A stretch of 64,000 nt of DNA from Chitinophaga sp. YR573. Its GTDB lineage: Bacteria; Bacteroidota; Bacteroidia; Chitinophagales; Chitinophagaceae. The stretch is taken from the NCBI RefSeq assembly GCF_900110995.1, contig NZ_FOJF01000002.1, forward strand, positions 248,001 to 312,000, written 5' to 3'. Position 1 is the first letter of the stretch; each line of letters starts with the position of its first letter. Both the position numbers and the translations under genes were made by a program. Under the pieces are notes generated by a model. It was not told where the DNA came from, did not search any database, and saw nothing but the letters and a program-made list of their open reading frames with translations. Positions 53,821 to 63,639 of the stretch are shown piece by piece.

Positions 53821-54816
53821 TTAGTTCCTTGATCTTCCACCGGAACGACTACCACCGCCTCCGCCACCACCATATGAACCACCACCGCTGCTACCAGAGC
53901 TTCTGCTTGGTGTGTAAGACGGTTGATAGCTACGTGAAGGCTGAGATTGTTGTGGCTGATACACTCTTGAAGGAGCGCTTTCGCTTGTACGGCCACCAAC
54001 GCTGGATGGTCTTTCACCAGGAGACTGATTGAATACACGTCTTGGCTGGTAAGAACCAGTGGAGCTTCCTGTACGTCCACCACTGTTATCAGTGGTACCG
54101 GTTACTCTGGAAGGACGATAATCAGAACTACCTACACGGCCACCGGGATAGTAGTTACCAGTACTGCTGCCTGTACGACCACCGGGATTAGTAGTACCGC
54201 CACCACCACTGAATCCATCACGTGAGCGACGTCCTCTTAATGGAGCGTAGTCGTAAGCACCATGTCCGTAGTAGCCACCACCATAATAACCACCACCGTA
54301 GTATCCTCCTATGTAGTAAGGATTATAACCGTAGTAGCTCCATGGGTAATAGCCATAGCCCAGACCCCAGCCAGAACCGTAGCCCCAGCCATAACCAAAG
54401 CCTAAACCAATGCTGAGAGATGGACCCCACATACTACCGTAGTAAGGGTAGCCACCATAACCAAAGGAACTGTAGTATGGACTGCCATACATACCTGAAT
54501 AGATATTGGGAGACCCATAATATCCATCATTGTAATAGCTGCCATTGTAGGAGCTATTGTTAAAACGATCTATGCGGCGTGCATAATCACCCTGATCTTC
54601 ATCATCATAAGTAACGTACGTACCGTCACCCTGATCATTTGCATCAGTAGCAGCAACGTTGTTATTGTTATTTTGATTATTGTTTTCAGAAGCATAGGTA
54701 CGCTGAACTCTCGGAGAGTAATACACATCATCCGGTGTTTGAGTCGTTTTATATGCTGAGGAACAACTGCTTAGGATGAGCAGCGTTAACGCGGCAAGGT
54801 AAGGAGCTGATTTCAT
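53821..54816 (-). CDS. Gly/Tyr/Ser-rich low-complexity lipoprotein
   Basis: The 331-residue protein has a lipobox (LILSSC, Cys18) and then almost entirely low-complexity sequence: an Asn run, a Tyr/Gly-rich centre (GYYGGGYYGG) and a Ser/Gly/Arg-rich C-terminus with repeated GGRTGSS motifs. Such proteins are common in Bacteroidota and may form a surface or periplasmic matrix. No enzyme domain is visible. A 111-residue frame in another phase overlaps it (53748-54083) but is a low-complexity shadow. Confidence 0.75.
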   Translation of the reverse strand: MKSAPYLAALTLLILSSCSSAYKTTQTPDDVYYSPRVQRTYASENNNQNNNNNVAATDANDQGDGTYVTYDDEDQGDYARRIDRFNNSSYNGSYYNDGYYGSPNIYSGMYGSPYYSSFGYGGYPYYGSMWGPSLSIGLGFGYGWGYGSGWGLGYGYYPWSYYGYNPYYIGGYYGGGYYGGGYYGHGAYDYAPLRGRRSRDGFSGGGGTTNPGGRTGSSTGNYYPGGRVGSSDYRPSRVTGTTDNSGGRTGSSTGSYQPRRVFNQSPGERPSSVGGRTSESAPSRVYQPQQSQPSRSYQPSYTPSRSSGSSGGGSYGGGGGGGSRSGGRSRN

Positions 54817-55024
54817 GTTCGGAATTTTAAGCCTGAATTCTATAGTAAATTTACATTATTTTAACGTAAAGAAAGGTTAATTGCTACAATAACATGTGAC
54901 CACTCATAATATTTCACTTTATTATTTGAACGTTTCTGATTTTCATGTAGGTTTGTGGCATTTTACCTTTTGGTAATATAAATAACGCAAATATTAAGCC
55001 AAAATTATAGCAATAAAATAGACA

Positions 55025-56500
55025 ATGAGTAAAGAGATTACGGCCCGCTCGGAAGATTATTCGAAATGGTATAACGACCTGGTACTGAAGGGAAGTCTGG
55101 CAGATTATTCTGCAGTAAGAGGCTGTATGGTGATCAAACCATATGGTTATGCCCTTTGGGAAGGTATGCGCGATGTACTTGATAAGAAATTTAAGGACAC
55201 CGGACACCAGAACGCCTATTTCCCCTTATTCATCCCCAAGAGCTTTTTAAGTAAAGAGGCCGCCCATGTTGAAGGGTTTGCCAAGGAGTGTGCTGTTGTA
55301 ACCCATTACCGTCTGAAAAATGATCCGGTAACTGGTGGTGTAGTAGTAGATCCTGAAGCAAAACTGGAAGAAGAACTGATCGTTCGCCCTACTTCTGAAA
55401 CAATTATCTGGAATACATATAAGGACTGGATACAGTCTTACCGCGACCTGCCGCTGCTCATCAACCAATGGGCAAACGTAGTACGCTGGGAGATGCGTAC
55501 CCGTCTTTTCCTTCGTACCGCAGAATTCCTGTGGCAGGAAGGTCATACCGCCCATGCTACTGCTGCCGAAGCGATTGCTGAAACTACGCAGATGCTGGAC
55601 ATTTATGCAGACTTTGCCGAGAACTATATGGCGATGCCTGTTATTAAAGGTGTAAAATCTCCTTCCGAACGTTTTGCCGGTGCAGTGGATACCTACTGTA
55701 TTGAAGCATTAATGCAGGATGGTAAGGCTTTGCAGGCAGGTACTTCCCACTTCCTGGGTCAGAACTTTGCCAAAGCCTTCGATGTGAAGTTCTCCAACAA
55801 GGAAAACAAGCTGGATTACGTATGGGCTACTTCCTGGGGTGTATCTACCCGTCTGGTAGGAGCTTTGGTAATGGCACACAGCGATGACGATGGTCTGATA
55901 CTGCCTCCGCGTATTGCCCCTTTACAGGTGGTAATCGTACCTATATATAAAGGAGATGAGCAGAAAGCTAAAATCGACGAGAAAGTACTGGCTATCGTGG
56001 CTGAACTGAAACAGGCCGGTATCCGTGTTAAATACGACGATTCCGATAACCAGCGTCCGGGATGGAAGTTTGCTGAATATGAAATGAAGGGTGTACCGGT
56101 GCGTATCGCTATCGGTGCAAGAGACCTGGAAAACAATGTGGCTGAAGTAGCCCGCCGCGATACGAAGCTGAAAACGAGCTTATCACTGGACGGACTTACT
56201 TCACAAATCAGCGCACTGCTGGAAGAAATTCAGCAGCAGATGTTCGATAAGGCATTAGCTTACCGCGATTCTCATATCACGCCTGCTGACACTTTTGAAG
56301 AATTCGAACGCTTACTGGATGAGAAAGGCGGTTTCATTTCTGCACACTGGGACGGTACCGCAGAAACAGAAGAACAGATCAAGGACCGTACAAAAGCTAC
56401 GATCCGCTGTATTCCTTTAAATAATCCGCAGGAAAATGGTACCTGTATACTGACGGGGAAACCTTCAGTACAAAGAGTATTATTTGCCAGGGCATACTAA
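55025..56500 (+). CDS. proS: prolyl-tRNA synthetase, short form
   Basis: The 491-residue class II synthetase begins MSKEITARSEDYSKWYND and has motif 2 (VVRWEMRTRLFLRTAEFLWQEGH in part), motif 3 (GALVMAHSDDDGLILPPRIAPLQVV), and a C-terminal anticodon-binding domain ending in RVLFARAY. The size and the absence of the ~180-residue editing insertion identify the eukaryote/archaeal-type ProRS. It charges tRNA-Pro and is usual for Bacteroidota. It is monocistronic with a hairpin downstream. Confidence 0.97.
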   Translation: MSKEITARSEDYSKWYNDLVLKGSLADYSAVRGCMVIKPYGYALWEGMRDVLDKKFKDTGHQNAYFPLFIPKSFLSKEAAHVEGFAKECAVVTHYRLKNDPVTGGVVVDPEAKLEEELIVRPTSETIIWNTYKDWIQSYRDLPLLINQWANVVRWEMRTRLFLRTAEFLWQEGHTAHATAAEAIAETTQMLDIYADFAENYMAMPVIKGVKSPSERFAGAVDTYCIEALMQDGKALQAGTSHFLGQNFAKAFDVKFSNKENKLDYVWATSWGVSTRLVGALVMAHSDDDGLILPPRIAPLQVVIVPIYKGDEQKAKIDEKVLAIVAELKQAGIRVKYDDSDNQRPGWKFAEYEMKGVPVRIAIGARDLENNVAEVARRDTKLKTSLSLDGLTSQISALLEEIQQQMFDKALAYRDSHITPADTFEEFERLLDEKGGFISAHWDGTAETEEQIKDRTKATIRCIPLNNPQENGTCILTGKPSVQRVLFARAY

Positions 56501-56507
56501 TATTTAT

Positions 56508-56542
56508 CGGCACTATTTACTACATTGTAGTAAATAGTGCCG
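56508..56542 (+). terminator. hairpin downstream of proS
   Basis: A perfect 16-bp stem (56508-56523 with 56527-56542) and ATT loop lies eight bases after the proS stop; no strong T run follows. Confidence 0.6.
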
Positions 56543-56635
56543 GTTACTACTTACTACTTTTCAGGATTTAATTATCTGTTGCTTATGTTGATCCCCTTTA
56601 TTAAGTTAACACAGCACAAAATCCTACCTTTATAG

Positions 56636-59578
56636 ATGCCTGGAGTTCGTTACATATACTTATGGTGGATATTGGCTGCCTGCACGGTAAGCAATGTCTT
56701 TGGGCAGGGACTGATGATCCGCAACTATAATGTAAAGGACGGTCTGGCCAACGCTACTGTTTATTCTGCCGTACAGGACAAAGAAGGCTTTATCTGGTTT
56801 GCAACACCTACCGGTGTTAGTAAATTTGATGGCAAACGCTTTCGTAACTACTCTAAAAAAGACGGTCTTACAGATAATGATGTAGTGAAGTTATATGCGG
56901 ACTTCAAAGGAAGAGTATGGTTTTTTACCCTCAATGGCCTGCCCTCTTTTTACAAGAAATACACCATTCATACCCCTGCCAATGATTCTACGCTGACAAT
57001 AGATCCCCGTGGCCAGTACATGCAGTACATGTTTGAAGATGGTGCTCATGGCGCCTGGTTCCTGAATACAGATAATCGCGTTATTCAGTACAATGATAAG
57101 AAAACTGAATATAAATACGATCAGGGGTATGCTAAAATCAGAACAGAGCTCTTTTACTTCCTGAGAAATGATAAGATTTTCAAACCGCTTCAGTCTTACT
57201 TTACTCTCAGCAGCCTCAGAGACATCGATAACTCCGATCAGAAGATACTGCCTGTAAGTCCGGTTCCTGTGAATGATCCGGCCTTTTATGCCCGAGTGCA
57301 TAAAGATCCTGTGATCATCATAAAAAATACTTTATACACTTACAGTATCACAGATGCTATCTGTTTTTTCAATGGAGCCGATTGGGGCATCCGGGATGAG
57401 ATCAGTAATATCTGCCTGGATAATGATAACCTGTGGATAGGCACTGCACGTGCCTTATATTACCTGAAGGGTTTCTTTAAAGGAGAACATAAGCTCACAA
57501 AACTCCTGGATAATCACTATATCACTTCCCTGCTGAAAGACAGGGACGGTAATATCTGGATCACCACCTTTGGCGATGGTGTATACAATATCCCCTACAA
57601 AGATTTTTATTTCAACTACCTCGATAATACCAACGGATTATACTCACACTCCATCTTCAGTATATCTAAAGATGAGAAGAGCGGTATCCTGCTGGTAGGA
57701 CAAAACGGGGGGATGCTCAATACCCTTGACAGCAATCATACTGTGCGCCAGTTTAACCTGGACAGCACCAGTGGCCGCAACAGCATCCTCTCCATCTTAC
57801 CTTATAAGGATAATGAGGTGCTGATAGGCGCCGATAACGGGTTATTCGTTTTTAATACCCTCACACAAAAAGCGCCCCTACTGAAAAAAGCTGTAAAGAC
57901 ATTGAAAGATGTGGATATAGGCAGCAACGGTAAGATCCGGATAGTATCAAAAGACCAGGTAATCACAGATGAGTATTCGACTAAAATACCGGATGCACTC
58001 ATCACTTCCATCGTTAGTATCAACGATACTGCTTATTACGTAGGCACCAATGCCGGATTACTTTACGGTACCGACAGTACCCGGCAGATGGTAATACCCG
58101 GAACAGATGTAGCCCTGCATCAGAGTATCAAAGACCTGAAATGGATCAATGGGGATTTGTGGATAGGCACCAGCGATCAGGGATTGTATGTAGTGAAGGA
58201 TAACCAGGTGATCAAACACCTCAGTACTGCCGATACACTGGTGAGTGATATCTGCCAGCAACTGTATTATGATGGGATAGGCCGTTTATACGTTTCTACC
58301 AACAAGGGTGTATCCGTCATAGATGTAAACACGAAAAAGAGGATCCGCAACATCACATCCAATGACGGATTGATGAGTGATGATACCAGGGGAGTATATT
58401 ATCAGCAGGGAATGCTGTATATCGCTACCTCTAACGGTTTGAGTTATTTCAGTGACAGTAATATGCCGGTAGATACAGTGCCACCGGTGATTTACCTGAG
58501 TAATGTGAAATACGGTGACAGTACCTTCCGGCCCGATAAAGACTACTTTGTACACCTGTACCAGCGCAAAGCCTCTTTTGAAGTGGAGTTCGGGGCCATC
58601 GCATACGACCTGCCCGAGCTGGTGCAGTACCAGTATAACTTTTCCAGTGATACCGCCAGTGGTTGGGTCACTACCATGTCTAACATTGTACCTTTCCCCG
58701 ATTTACAACCGGATACGTATAAACTACAGATCCGGGCAAGGAAGTATAAAAGCGACTGGAGCAAGCCAATCTTCATTACGATAACGATACTACCACGCTG
58801 GTACCAGGAATGGTGGGCCAGAGGTATCCTGATCTTACTGTCATTATTACTGGTGTTCTTTATTCTCCGGTATATAGTAAGGCGTATCAAACAGGCAGAG
58901 AAGCGTAAAACGGAGTACAACCGTCGTATTGCAGAACTGGAAGCAAAAGCATTGACAAACCAGATGAACCCTCACTTTATCTTTAACTCTCTTAACTCGG
59001 TACAACACCTGATTATGGAGAAAGAGGAGAAGCAGGCGCTCAACTTCCTGGCAGATTTTGCGACGTTGATGCGTCAGATGCTGAACAATTCAAGGAAGTC
59101 TTACCTCTCTCTGGAAGAGGAAATCGCTTTCCTGACCAGGTATATTGAGTTAGAAAAGATCCGTTTTTCGAATGTTTTCATCTATCATTTTACCCTGGAA
59201 GACGAATTAAAAGATTATACCATTTATATTCCGCCAATGATCATACAGCCAATTGTAGAGAATGCGATCAAACACGGGCTTGCACCTAAAAATGGGGAAG
59301 GCCGGCTGGAAGTGAAGCTGGGGTTGAAGAATGATATGTTGTATTGTTCGGTGGATGATGATGGAATAGGTTGGGAGCGTGCTAATAATATCAAAAGCAG
59401 CAGGTTGATAAAGCATGAATCTACCGCTTTGAGCGTGATCCGGGAGAGGTTGCAGATTATAAAATCTTTTAATGGAAATATTGGAAAGTTGGAAATTATT
59501 GATAAATTTAAGTTCGGTTTCGGCAATAAGGAGGGTACTCTGGTTGAAATTCTGATTCCCATTGTTAAGATGTTATGA
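56636..59578 (+). CDS. propeller-containing sensor histidine kinase (LytS type)
   Basis: The 980-residue protein has a signal-like N-terminus (IYLWWILAACTVSNVFG), two-component regulator propeller repeats through about 650 (blade motifs such as DNDNLWIGTARALYYL and DRDGNIWITTFGDGVYNIP), a Y_Y_Y Ig-like domain (about 640-715), one transmembrane helix (about 725-747) and a LytS-type histidine kinase with His780 in NQMNPHFIFNSLNSV and the N-box IIQPIVENAIKHGL. It senses a periplasmic signal. Its stop overlaps the start of the LytTR regulator (ATGA). Confidence 0.93.
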   Translation: MPGVRYIYLWWILAACTVSNVFGQGLMIRNYNVKDGLANATVYSAVQDKEGFIWFATPTGVSKFDGKRFRNYSKKDGLTDNDVVKLYADFKGRVWFFTLNGLPSFYKKYTIHTPANDSTLTIDPRGQYMQYMFEDGAHGAWFLNTDNRVIQYNDKKTEYKYDQGYAKIRTELFYFLRNDKIFKPLQSYFTLSSLRDIDNSDQKILPVSPVPVNDPAFYARVHKDPVIIIKNTLYTYSITDAICFFNGADWGIRDEISNICLDNDNLWIGTARALYYLKGFFKGEHKLTKLLDNHYITSLLKDRDGNIWITTFGDGVYNIPYKDFYFNYLDNTNGLYSHSIFSISKDEKSGILLVGQNGGMLNTLDSNHTVRQFNLDSTSGRNSILSILPYKDNEVLIGADNGLFVFNTLTQKAPLLKKAVKTLKDVDIGSNGKIRIVSKDQVITDEYSTKIPDALITSIVSINDTAYYVGTNAGLLYGTDSTRQMVIPGTDVALHQSIKDLKWINGDLWIGTSDQGLYVVKDNQVIKHLSTADTLVSDICQQLYYDGIGRLYVSTNKGVSVIDVNTKKRIRNITSNDGLMSDDTRGVYYQQGMLYIATSNGLSYFSDSNMPVDTVPPVIYLSNVKYGDSTFRPDKDYFVHLYQRKASFEVEFGAIAYDLPELVQYQYNFSSDTASGWVTTMSNIVPFPDLQPDTYKLQIRARKYKSDWSKPIFITITILPRWYQEWWARGILILLSLLLVFFILRYIVRRIKQAEKRKTEYNRRIAELEAKALTNQMNPHFIFNSLNSVQHLIMEKEEKQALNFLADFATLMRQMLNNSRKSYLSLEEEIAFLTRYIELEKIRFSNVFIYHFTLEDELKDYTIYIPPMIIQPIVENAIKHGLAPKNGEGRLEVKLGLKNDMLYCSVDDDGIGWERANNIKSSRLIKHESTALSVIRERLQIIKSFNGNIGKLEIIDKFKFGFGNKEGTLVEILIPIVKML

Positions 59579-60336
59579 GTAATATAAAAGCTGCGATCGT
59601 AGATGATGAAGTTCGCAACATCCACATTTTGCGAAATATTCTTGAAAATTACTGTAAGGATGTTACGGTAGCAGGGGAGGCGCAGAACATACATGAAGCG
59701 GCGGAAATGCTTAAGAATACCCAGATAGACGTACTGTTCCTGGATATTGAGATGCCGCCACATAATGGATTCCAGTTATTGGAGATGTTTCCTGTGCTAA
59801 ACTTCGAAGTTATTTTCATTACTGCGTTTCAGGAATATGCGTTACAGGCAATTAAATTTGCCGCATTGGATTACCTGCTCAAACCTATCAAGGTTAGTGA
59901 GGTGGAAGACGCGTTAGAGAAAGTGAAAAAGAGCAAGAAGGGGAGACTCAACGAGCTTGCTTCTATCCTGAAAGACTATGTAAAGAATAATGACAATGCT
60001 TTCTCCAAGATAGTAATACCTGTAAACGACGGTTATAACGTAATTGATCTGAAAGATATCATTTACTGTGAGGCATTCGACAGTTATACCAAAATTCAAC
60101 TGATCGGTAATGTATCACATCTTATTTCCAAATCTCTGAAAGAATATGAAGAGATGTTGTCTGATAAAGGTTTTTACCGGGTACACAAATCATTCCTCAT
60201 CAACATTCACCACATCGTTAAGATCATAAAAGGATTAGGTACGGCAGTGGTGATGAGTGATCAGAAGAATATCCCGATCTCTTCCAGGAAAAAAGATGAA
60301 TTCTTTGCACAGCTAAAAGGCGTGATCAACTTATAA
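59575..60336 (+). CDS. LytTR-family response regulator
   Basis: The 253-residue protein has a receiver domain with D10-D11, the phospho-acceptor D57 (LFLDIEMPP) and K in YLLKPIK, then a LytTR DNA-binding domain from about 145, with IIYCEAFDSYTKIQL and FYRVHKSFLINIHHIVKI. It is coupled by a four-base ATGA overlap to the upstream kinase and must be its partner. Confidence 0.95.
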   Translation: MSNIKAAIVDDEVRNIHILRNILENYCKDVTVAGEAQNIHEAAEMLKNTQIDVLFLDIEMPPHNGFQLLEMFPVLNFEVIFITAFQEYALQAIKFAALDYLLKPIKVSEVEDALEKVKKSKKGRLNELASILKDYVKNNDNAFSKIVIPVNDGYNVIDLKDIIYCEAFDSYTKIQLIGNVSHLISKSLKEYEEMLSDKGFYRVHKSFLINIHHIVKIIKGLGTAVVMSDQKNIPISSRKKDEFFAQLKGVINL

Positions 60337-60339
60337 AAG

Positions 60340-60366
60340 AAATGCCCGGCAATTTGCCGGGCATTT
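60340..60366. terminator. terminator between LytTR regulator and convergent protease gene
   Basis: AAATGCCCGGCAA (60340-60352) pairs with TTGCCGGGCATTT (60354-60366), followed by a T-rich tract; with realistic loop size the stem is 11 bp with a five-base loop. Confidence 0.85.
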
Positions 60367-60385
60367 TCTTTTTATATAGGATACG

Positions 60386-61924
60386 TTAGAAGGTTTCACC
60401 ATTCGCAAGATCTATATTGTAGTAATACACCCCATTCATTTCGGGATATACGCCTTCCAGTTGTACTTTCTTTTGTTTTGCCAGCACACGTTTCAGATCA
60501 TCTAATGAAGCAACGGGTTCTCCGCCGGCTTTAAGGATGATGAAGGAACGCTTCATGTTGGTTTGTTTCTTCAGGATACCACTGCTGATGTTATCTACGT
60601 ATACACCACCACGGATACCCAGTTTAGCCGCATCAGTTTTATCCAGTGCTACCATGTCTGCACCTAATGCATCCAGTACCGTACTTTTCACGATCTCTGT
60701 ATTACCATCTGCATTTTTCAATACAGTGTTGGTAGTATACTCTTTATCGTCGCGCAGGTAGTTGATGCTGATCTTATCACCTGGTTTGTAACGGGCGATC
60801 TGTTCTGTCATCTGTGGGATAGAAGAAGTAACGATACCGTTGATACCGGTGATAACGTCCCCTTTACGGATACCCGCTGCAGATGCTGCACCTGATTCGG
60901 TTACACCTGTTACCACCACACCATTGATATCTCTTCTGATACCTGCATCTGCCCATCTTTCTTCAGGGATAGAGCTGGGATCCTGATAGAGGATACCGAG
61001 GTAAGCTCTCTGTACATTACCGTACTTCATCAGGTCGTTCACTACTTTCTTCACCAGGTTCACTGGTATGGCGTAGGAGTAACCTGCGTAAGCCCCGGTA
61101 GGAGAAGCGATGGCGGAGTTGATCCCTACCAGTTCACCGGCAGTATTGATCAATGCACCACCACTGTTACCCTGGTTCACGGCAGCATCGGTTTGGATGA
61201 AAGACTCTATAGCGTTTCTTCTTACCTGTTTATTGATACCGATGGTACGTGCCTTTGCACTCACGATACCTGCAGTAACGGTTGTTTCCAGGTTTAAAGG
61301 GTAACCTACGGCCAGTACCCATTGTCCGATTTCTACTTCGTCTGAATTACCGTATAACAGGTAAGGCAGGTTCTTCGCATCTATTTTTATCACGGCAAGG
61401 TCGGTGTTAGGGTCTGTGCCTACTACCTTTGCCTTGTAAGTTTTATAGTTGTTAAGGGTAACAGCTATTTCGTCTGCATCATCCACCACGTGATTATTAG
61501 TGATGATGTACCCATCGTCAGAGATCAGCACGCCTGAGCCAGAGGCCATTTGTCCGGGAACGTAGTATTTACGTCCGCCACCTTCACCCTGGAATTCTTC
61601 TCCGAAGAAGTCGTCCCCGAAGAGGTCCTGTAAAACAGAACGTTTTTTCTGGAGGTTGTTACTTACTTCTCTTGGGTTAATCTTTGTTTTGATGTGGACT
61701 ACACCGGGTGTAGCAATTTTAGCTGCCTGCGTAAAGTCGGTAGGCGGAGTGACATTTTTCACTTCTGCCCCGGGCATGTAGCTTGCGTAGTTAACGGGGA
61801 TGTTGTTAGAACCGTTCTGGTAAGGACCAGCCAGCCTGGGTTGATATTTGTTGTACACAAACATGCTGGCAAGTGCAGTTGCCGCGCTGATTAGAACAGT
61901 TGCCGCGATTTGCCTGAATTTCAT
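60386..61924 (-). CDS. DegP/HtrA-type periplasmic serine protease with PDZ domains
   Basis: The 512-residue protein has an N-terminal hydrophobic helix that may be a signal anchor, and a trypsin-like domain with H145 (ITNNHVVDDADE), D175 (DPNTDLAVIKI) and S254 (VNQGNSGGALIN). A first PDZ domain lies at about 300-400, with GVVVTGVTESGAASAAGIRKGDVI, and a degenerate second PDZ at about 430-510. It degrades or refolds misfolded envelope proteins. It is a single gene between convergent and divergent neighbours. Confidence 0.95.
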   Translation of the reverse strand: MKFRQIAATVLISAATALASMFVYNKYQPRLAGPYQNGSNNIPVNYASYMPGAEVKNVTPPTDFTQAAKIATPGVVHIKTKINPREVSNNLQKKRSVLQDLFGDDFFGEEFQGEGGGRKYYVPGQMASGSGVLISDDGYIITNNHVVDDADEIAVTLNNYKTYKAKVVGTDPNTDLAVIKIDAKNLPYLLYGNSDEVEIGQWVLAVGYPLNLETTVTAGIVSAKARTIGINKQVRRNAIESFIQTDAAVNQGNSGGALINTAGELVGINSAIASPTGAYAGYSYAIPVNLVKKVVNDLMKYGNVQRAYLGILYQDPSSIPEERWADAGIRRDINGVVVTGVTESGAASAAGIRKGDVITGINGIVTSSIPQMTEQIARYKPGDKISINYLRDDKEYTTNTVLKNADGNTEIVKSTVLDALGADMVALDKTDAAKLGIRGGVYVDNISSGILKKQTNMKRSFIILKAGGEPVASLDDLKRVLAKQKKVQLEGVYPEMNGVYYYNIDLANGETF

Positions 61925-61997
61925 ACTCTTTGTTGTTTAAGTGATTTGTTTGAATGTATAAGGAATATATCAATTTACATGCCTCTGATACAAATGT

Positions 61998-62033
61998 AAG
62001 GGTACGGGAGAATCGTTTGATTCCCGTACCCTT
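61998..62033. terminator. hairpin between protease promoter and LuxC-like gene
   Basis: AAGGGTACGGGA with ATC (61998-62014, two-base bulge) pairs with GATTCCCGTACCCTT (62019-62033). It lies beyond the stop of the minus-strand LuxC-like gene, 105 bases away, and probably terminates it. Confidence 0.55.
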
Positions 62034-62138
62034 TACTTTAACACATTTTTATATGAAAAGTTAATACCATCTTAAGGTGTGGGCTGTCAGTATATCATGG
62101 CAGCTGTCAGAATAACGCGTAAAACAGACAAATTGGTA

Positions 62139-63137
62139 TTACAGTCCTGTTAAGAATTGCATGGTATCGATTCCATCCGCATAATCAGACAGGCCGGGTT
62201 GCTGGGCGGTACCGAACGGGGTAAAGCCATGGCCTACCAGGCATTGCAAATCCTCATGGTCCTTCAGCTCTGCTGCCTGGGCTGCAAAATCTGTATAATA
62301 ACTGTAATTCAAAACACTGATAGGTGAGAAAAGGGAAGGTGCTTCATGCAGTAGCAGGCTTTCATTGCTCATATACGGACTGCTGTTCAGCAGGAGTAAC
62401 GCCAGGTTATAATCGTAGTTGTTCTTGAACTTGTGGAAGTCTGCCAGGTAATCGTATTTACGGAATGCCAGTAGCAGGGCTTCGAAGTTGTAGCCTTCCG
62501 GAACGAATATTTTGGTCACGTTGCGGCAGCCAAGACCGAAGTACAGCATGGCATCATCTGCCAGGGCGCTGAGTTCTTCCGGGGTTTCGGTACCATCCAG
62601 GATAGCGACCGAAGTACGGTTACGGCGGATGATATTCGGATACTGGGCAAAATAGTAGTGGAAGTACCGGGCAGAGTTATTGCTGCCGGTGGCAATATAG
62701 GCATCGCAGTTCTTCAGCATGTCCATTACCAGGGTCTGTTCTGCAAATTCCGGGTACCAGCTGCTCATCTTGTTGAGGATATGCTGCATGAGTACTACAT
62801 CTTTGGAGGACAGCTTGATGCGTACCTGGTGTCCGCTAAGGAATCCGCACAGCCAGTCGTGAAAACATACCAGCGGGATGTTGCCAGCCGCCACTATACC
62901 CACTATACGAGGGTGTTGTTCCCCTGTTTTAATGGGGTAAGCTGCCAGCCAGGCGGTTAGTTTGGCTTCATCCAGGTAATAACGGCAAATATTTTGTATA
63001 GATAGATTGATGAACTCGGGGGTAAACCATCCGTTTGCCTGGGAAGCCTTTTCTTTAGCGGCCTCAAGCTCAGGATCATTGCCTGCCAGATACTGGCCCA
63101 AACGGACCAATGCTGTTACTTTTTCTTTACTACTCAT
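62139..63137 (-). CDS. acyl-CoA reductase, LuxC-like
   Basis: The 332-residue protein matches the LuxC/acyl-CoA reductase family: VGIVAAGNIPLVCFHDWLCG (nucleotide-binding strand and loop), then RIKLSSKD, VMDMLKNCDAYIATGS, YFGLGCRNVTKIFVP with the candidate catalytic Cys, and a C-terminal LVGHGFTPFGTAQQPGLSDYADGIDT. The family reduces acyl-CoA or acyl-ACP to aldehydes; a lipid or aldehyde role here is not resolved. It is divergent from a ferredoxin gene with 84 bases between starts, which fits an electron-donor relation, an inference. Confidence 0.88.
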   Translation of the reverse strand: MSSKEKVTALVRLGQYLAGNDPELEAAKEKASQANGWFTPEFINLSIQNICRYYLDEAKLTAWLAAYPIKTGEQHPRIVGIVAAGNIPLVCFHDWLCGFLSGHQVRIKLSSKDVVLMQHILNKMSSWYPEFAEQTLVMDMLKNCDAYIATGSNNSARYFHYYFAQYPNIIRRNRTSVAILDGTETPEELSALADDAMLYFGLGCRNVTKIFVPEGYNFEALLLAFRKYDYLADFHKFKNNYDYNLALLLLNSSPYMSNESLLLHEAPSLFSPISVLNYSYYTDFAAQAAELKDHEDLQCLVGHGFTPFGTAQQPGLSDYADGIDTMQFLTGL

Positions 63138-63221
63138 GAAAATGTATAAATAATTAGCTTTTTAAATTCTATTTTTGTTCACAAAATTAATGGCTTACTA
63201 CTTAAACAAAAAGTTTATAAC

Positions 63222-63569
63222 ATGGCAATTAAGATAACAGATGAATGTATTAACTGTGGAGCATGTGAACCCGAGTGCCCAAACAACGCTATTTATGAAG
63301 GTGGTGTAGAGTGGGCAATGTCCGATGGAACCACGCTCAAAGGGACTTATGTGATGATGGATGGCACCACTATTGAAGCCGATAAACGTAATGCACCTGT
63401 CAGTGTAGACAGTTATTATATCGTTGCAAATAAGTGTACGGAGTGTCAGGGTTTCCATGAAGAACCACAATGTGCTGCCGTTTGCCCGGTAGATTGCTGT
63501 GTTCCGGACGAAATGTACCAGGAAACTGTGGATGAATTGCTGGCGAAGAAAGAGAAGTTACACATTTAA
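63222..63569 (+). CDS. 2[4Fe-4S] ferredoxin
   Basis: The 115-residue protein has two clusters: C9-C12-C15-C19 (CINCGACEPECP) and a second motif CTEC-x8-C-x3-CP with an extended insertion between the first and last Cys, as in Alvin-type ferredoxins (CTECQGFHEEPQCAAVCP). It carries electrons for low-potential reactions. It is divergent from the LuxC-like gene and followed by a terminator. Confidence 0.94.
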   Translation: MAIKITDECINCGACEPECPNNAIYEGGVEWAMSDGTTLKGTYVMMDGTTIEADKRNAPVSVDSYYIVANKCTECQGFHEEPQCAAVCPVDCCVPDEMYQETVDELLAKKEKLHI

Positions 63570-63589
63570 TACAGGAAGCAAAGGAATTG

Positions 63590-63622
63590 AAAGGGAGAAG
63601 TGGTTAGTCCGCTTCTCCCTTT
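63590..63622 (+). terminator. ferredoxin gene terminator
   Basis: AAAGGGAGAAG (63590-63600) pairs with CTTCTCCCTTT (63612-63622) with an extra GG/CC in the loop, followed by TTCT. A MITE-like element begins 17 bases further on. Confidence 0.8.
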
Positions 63623-63639
63623 TCTATAGAGATCCAGTT

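Noticed and set aside
53748..54083. 111-codon ORF overlapping the Gly/Tyr-rich lipoprotein gene
   Set aside because: It is a frame-shifted shadow of a low-complexity gene with no signal or domain.
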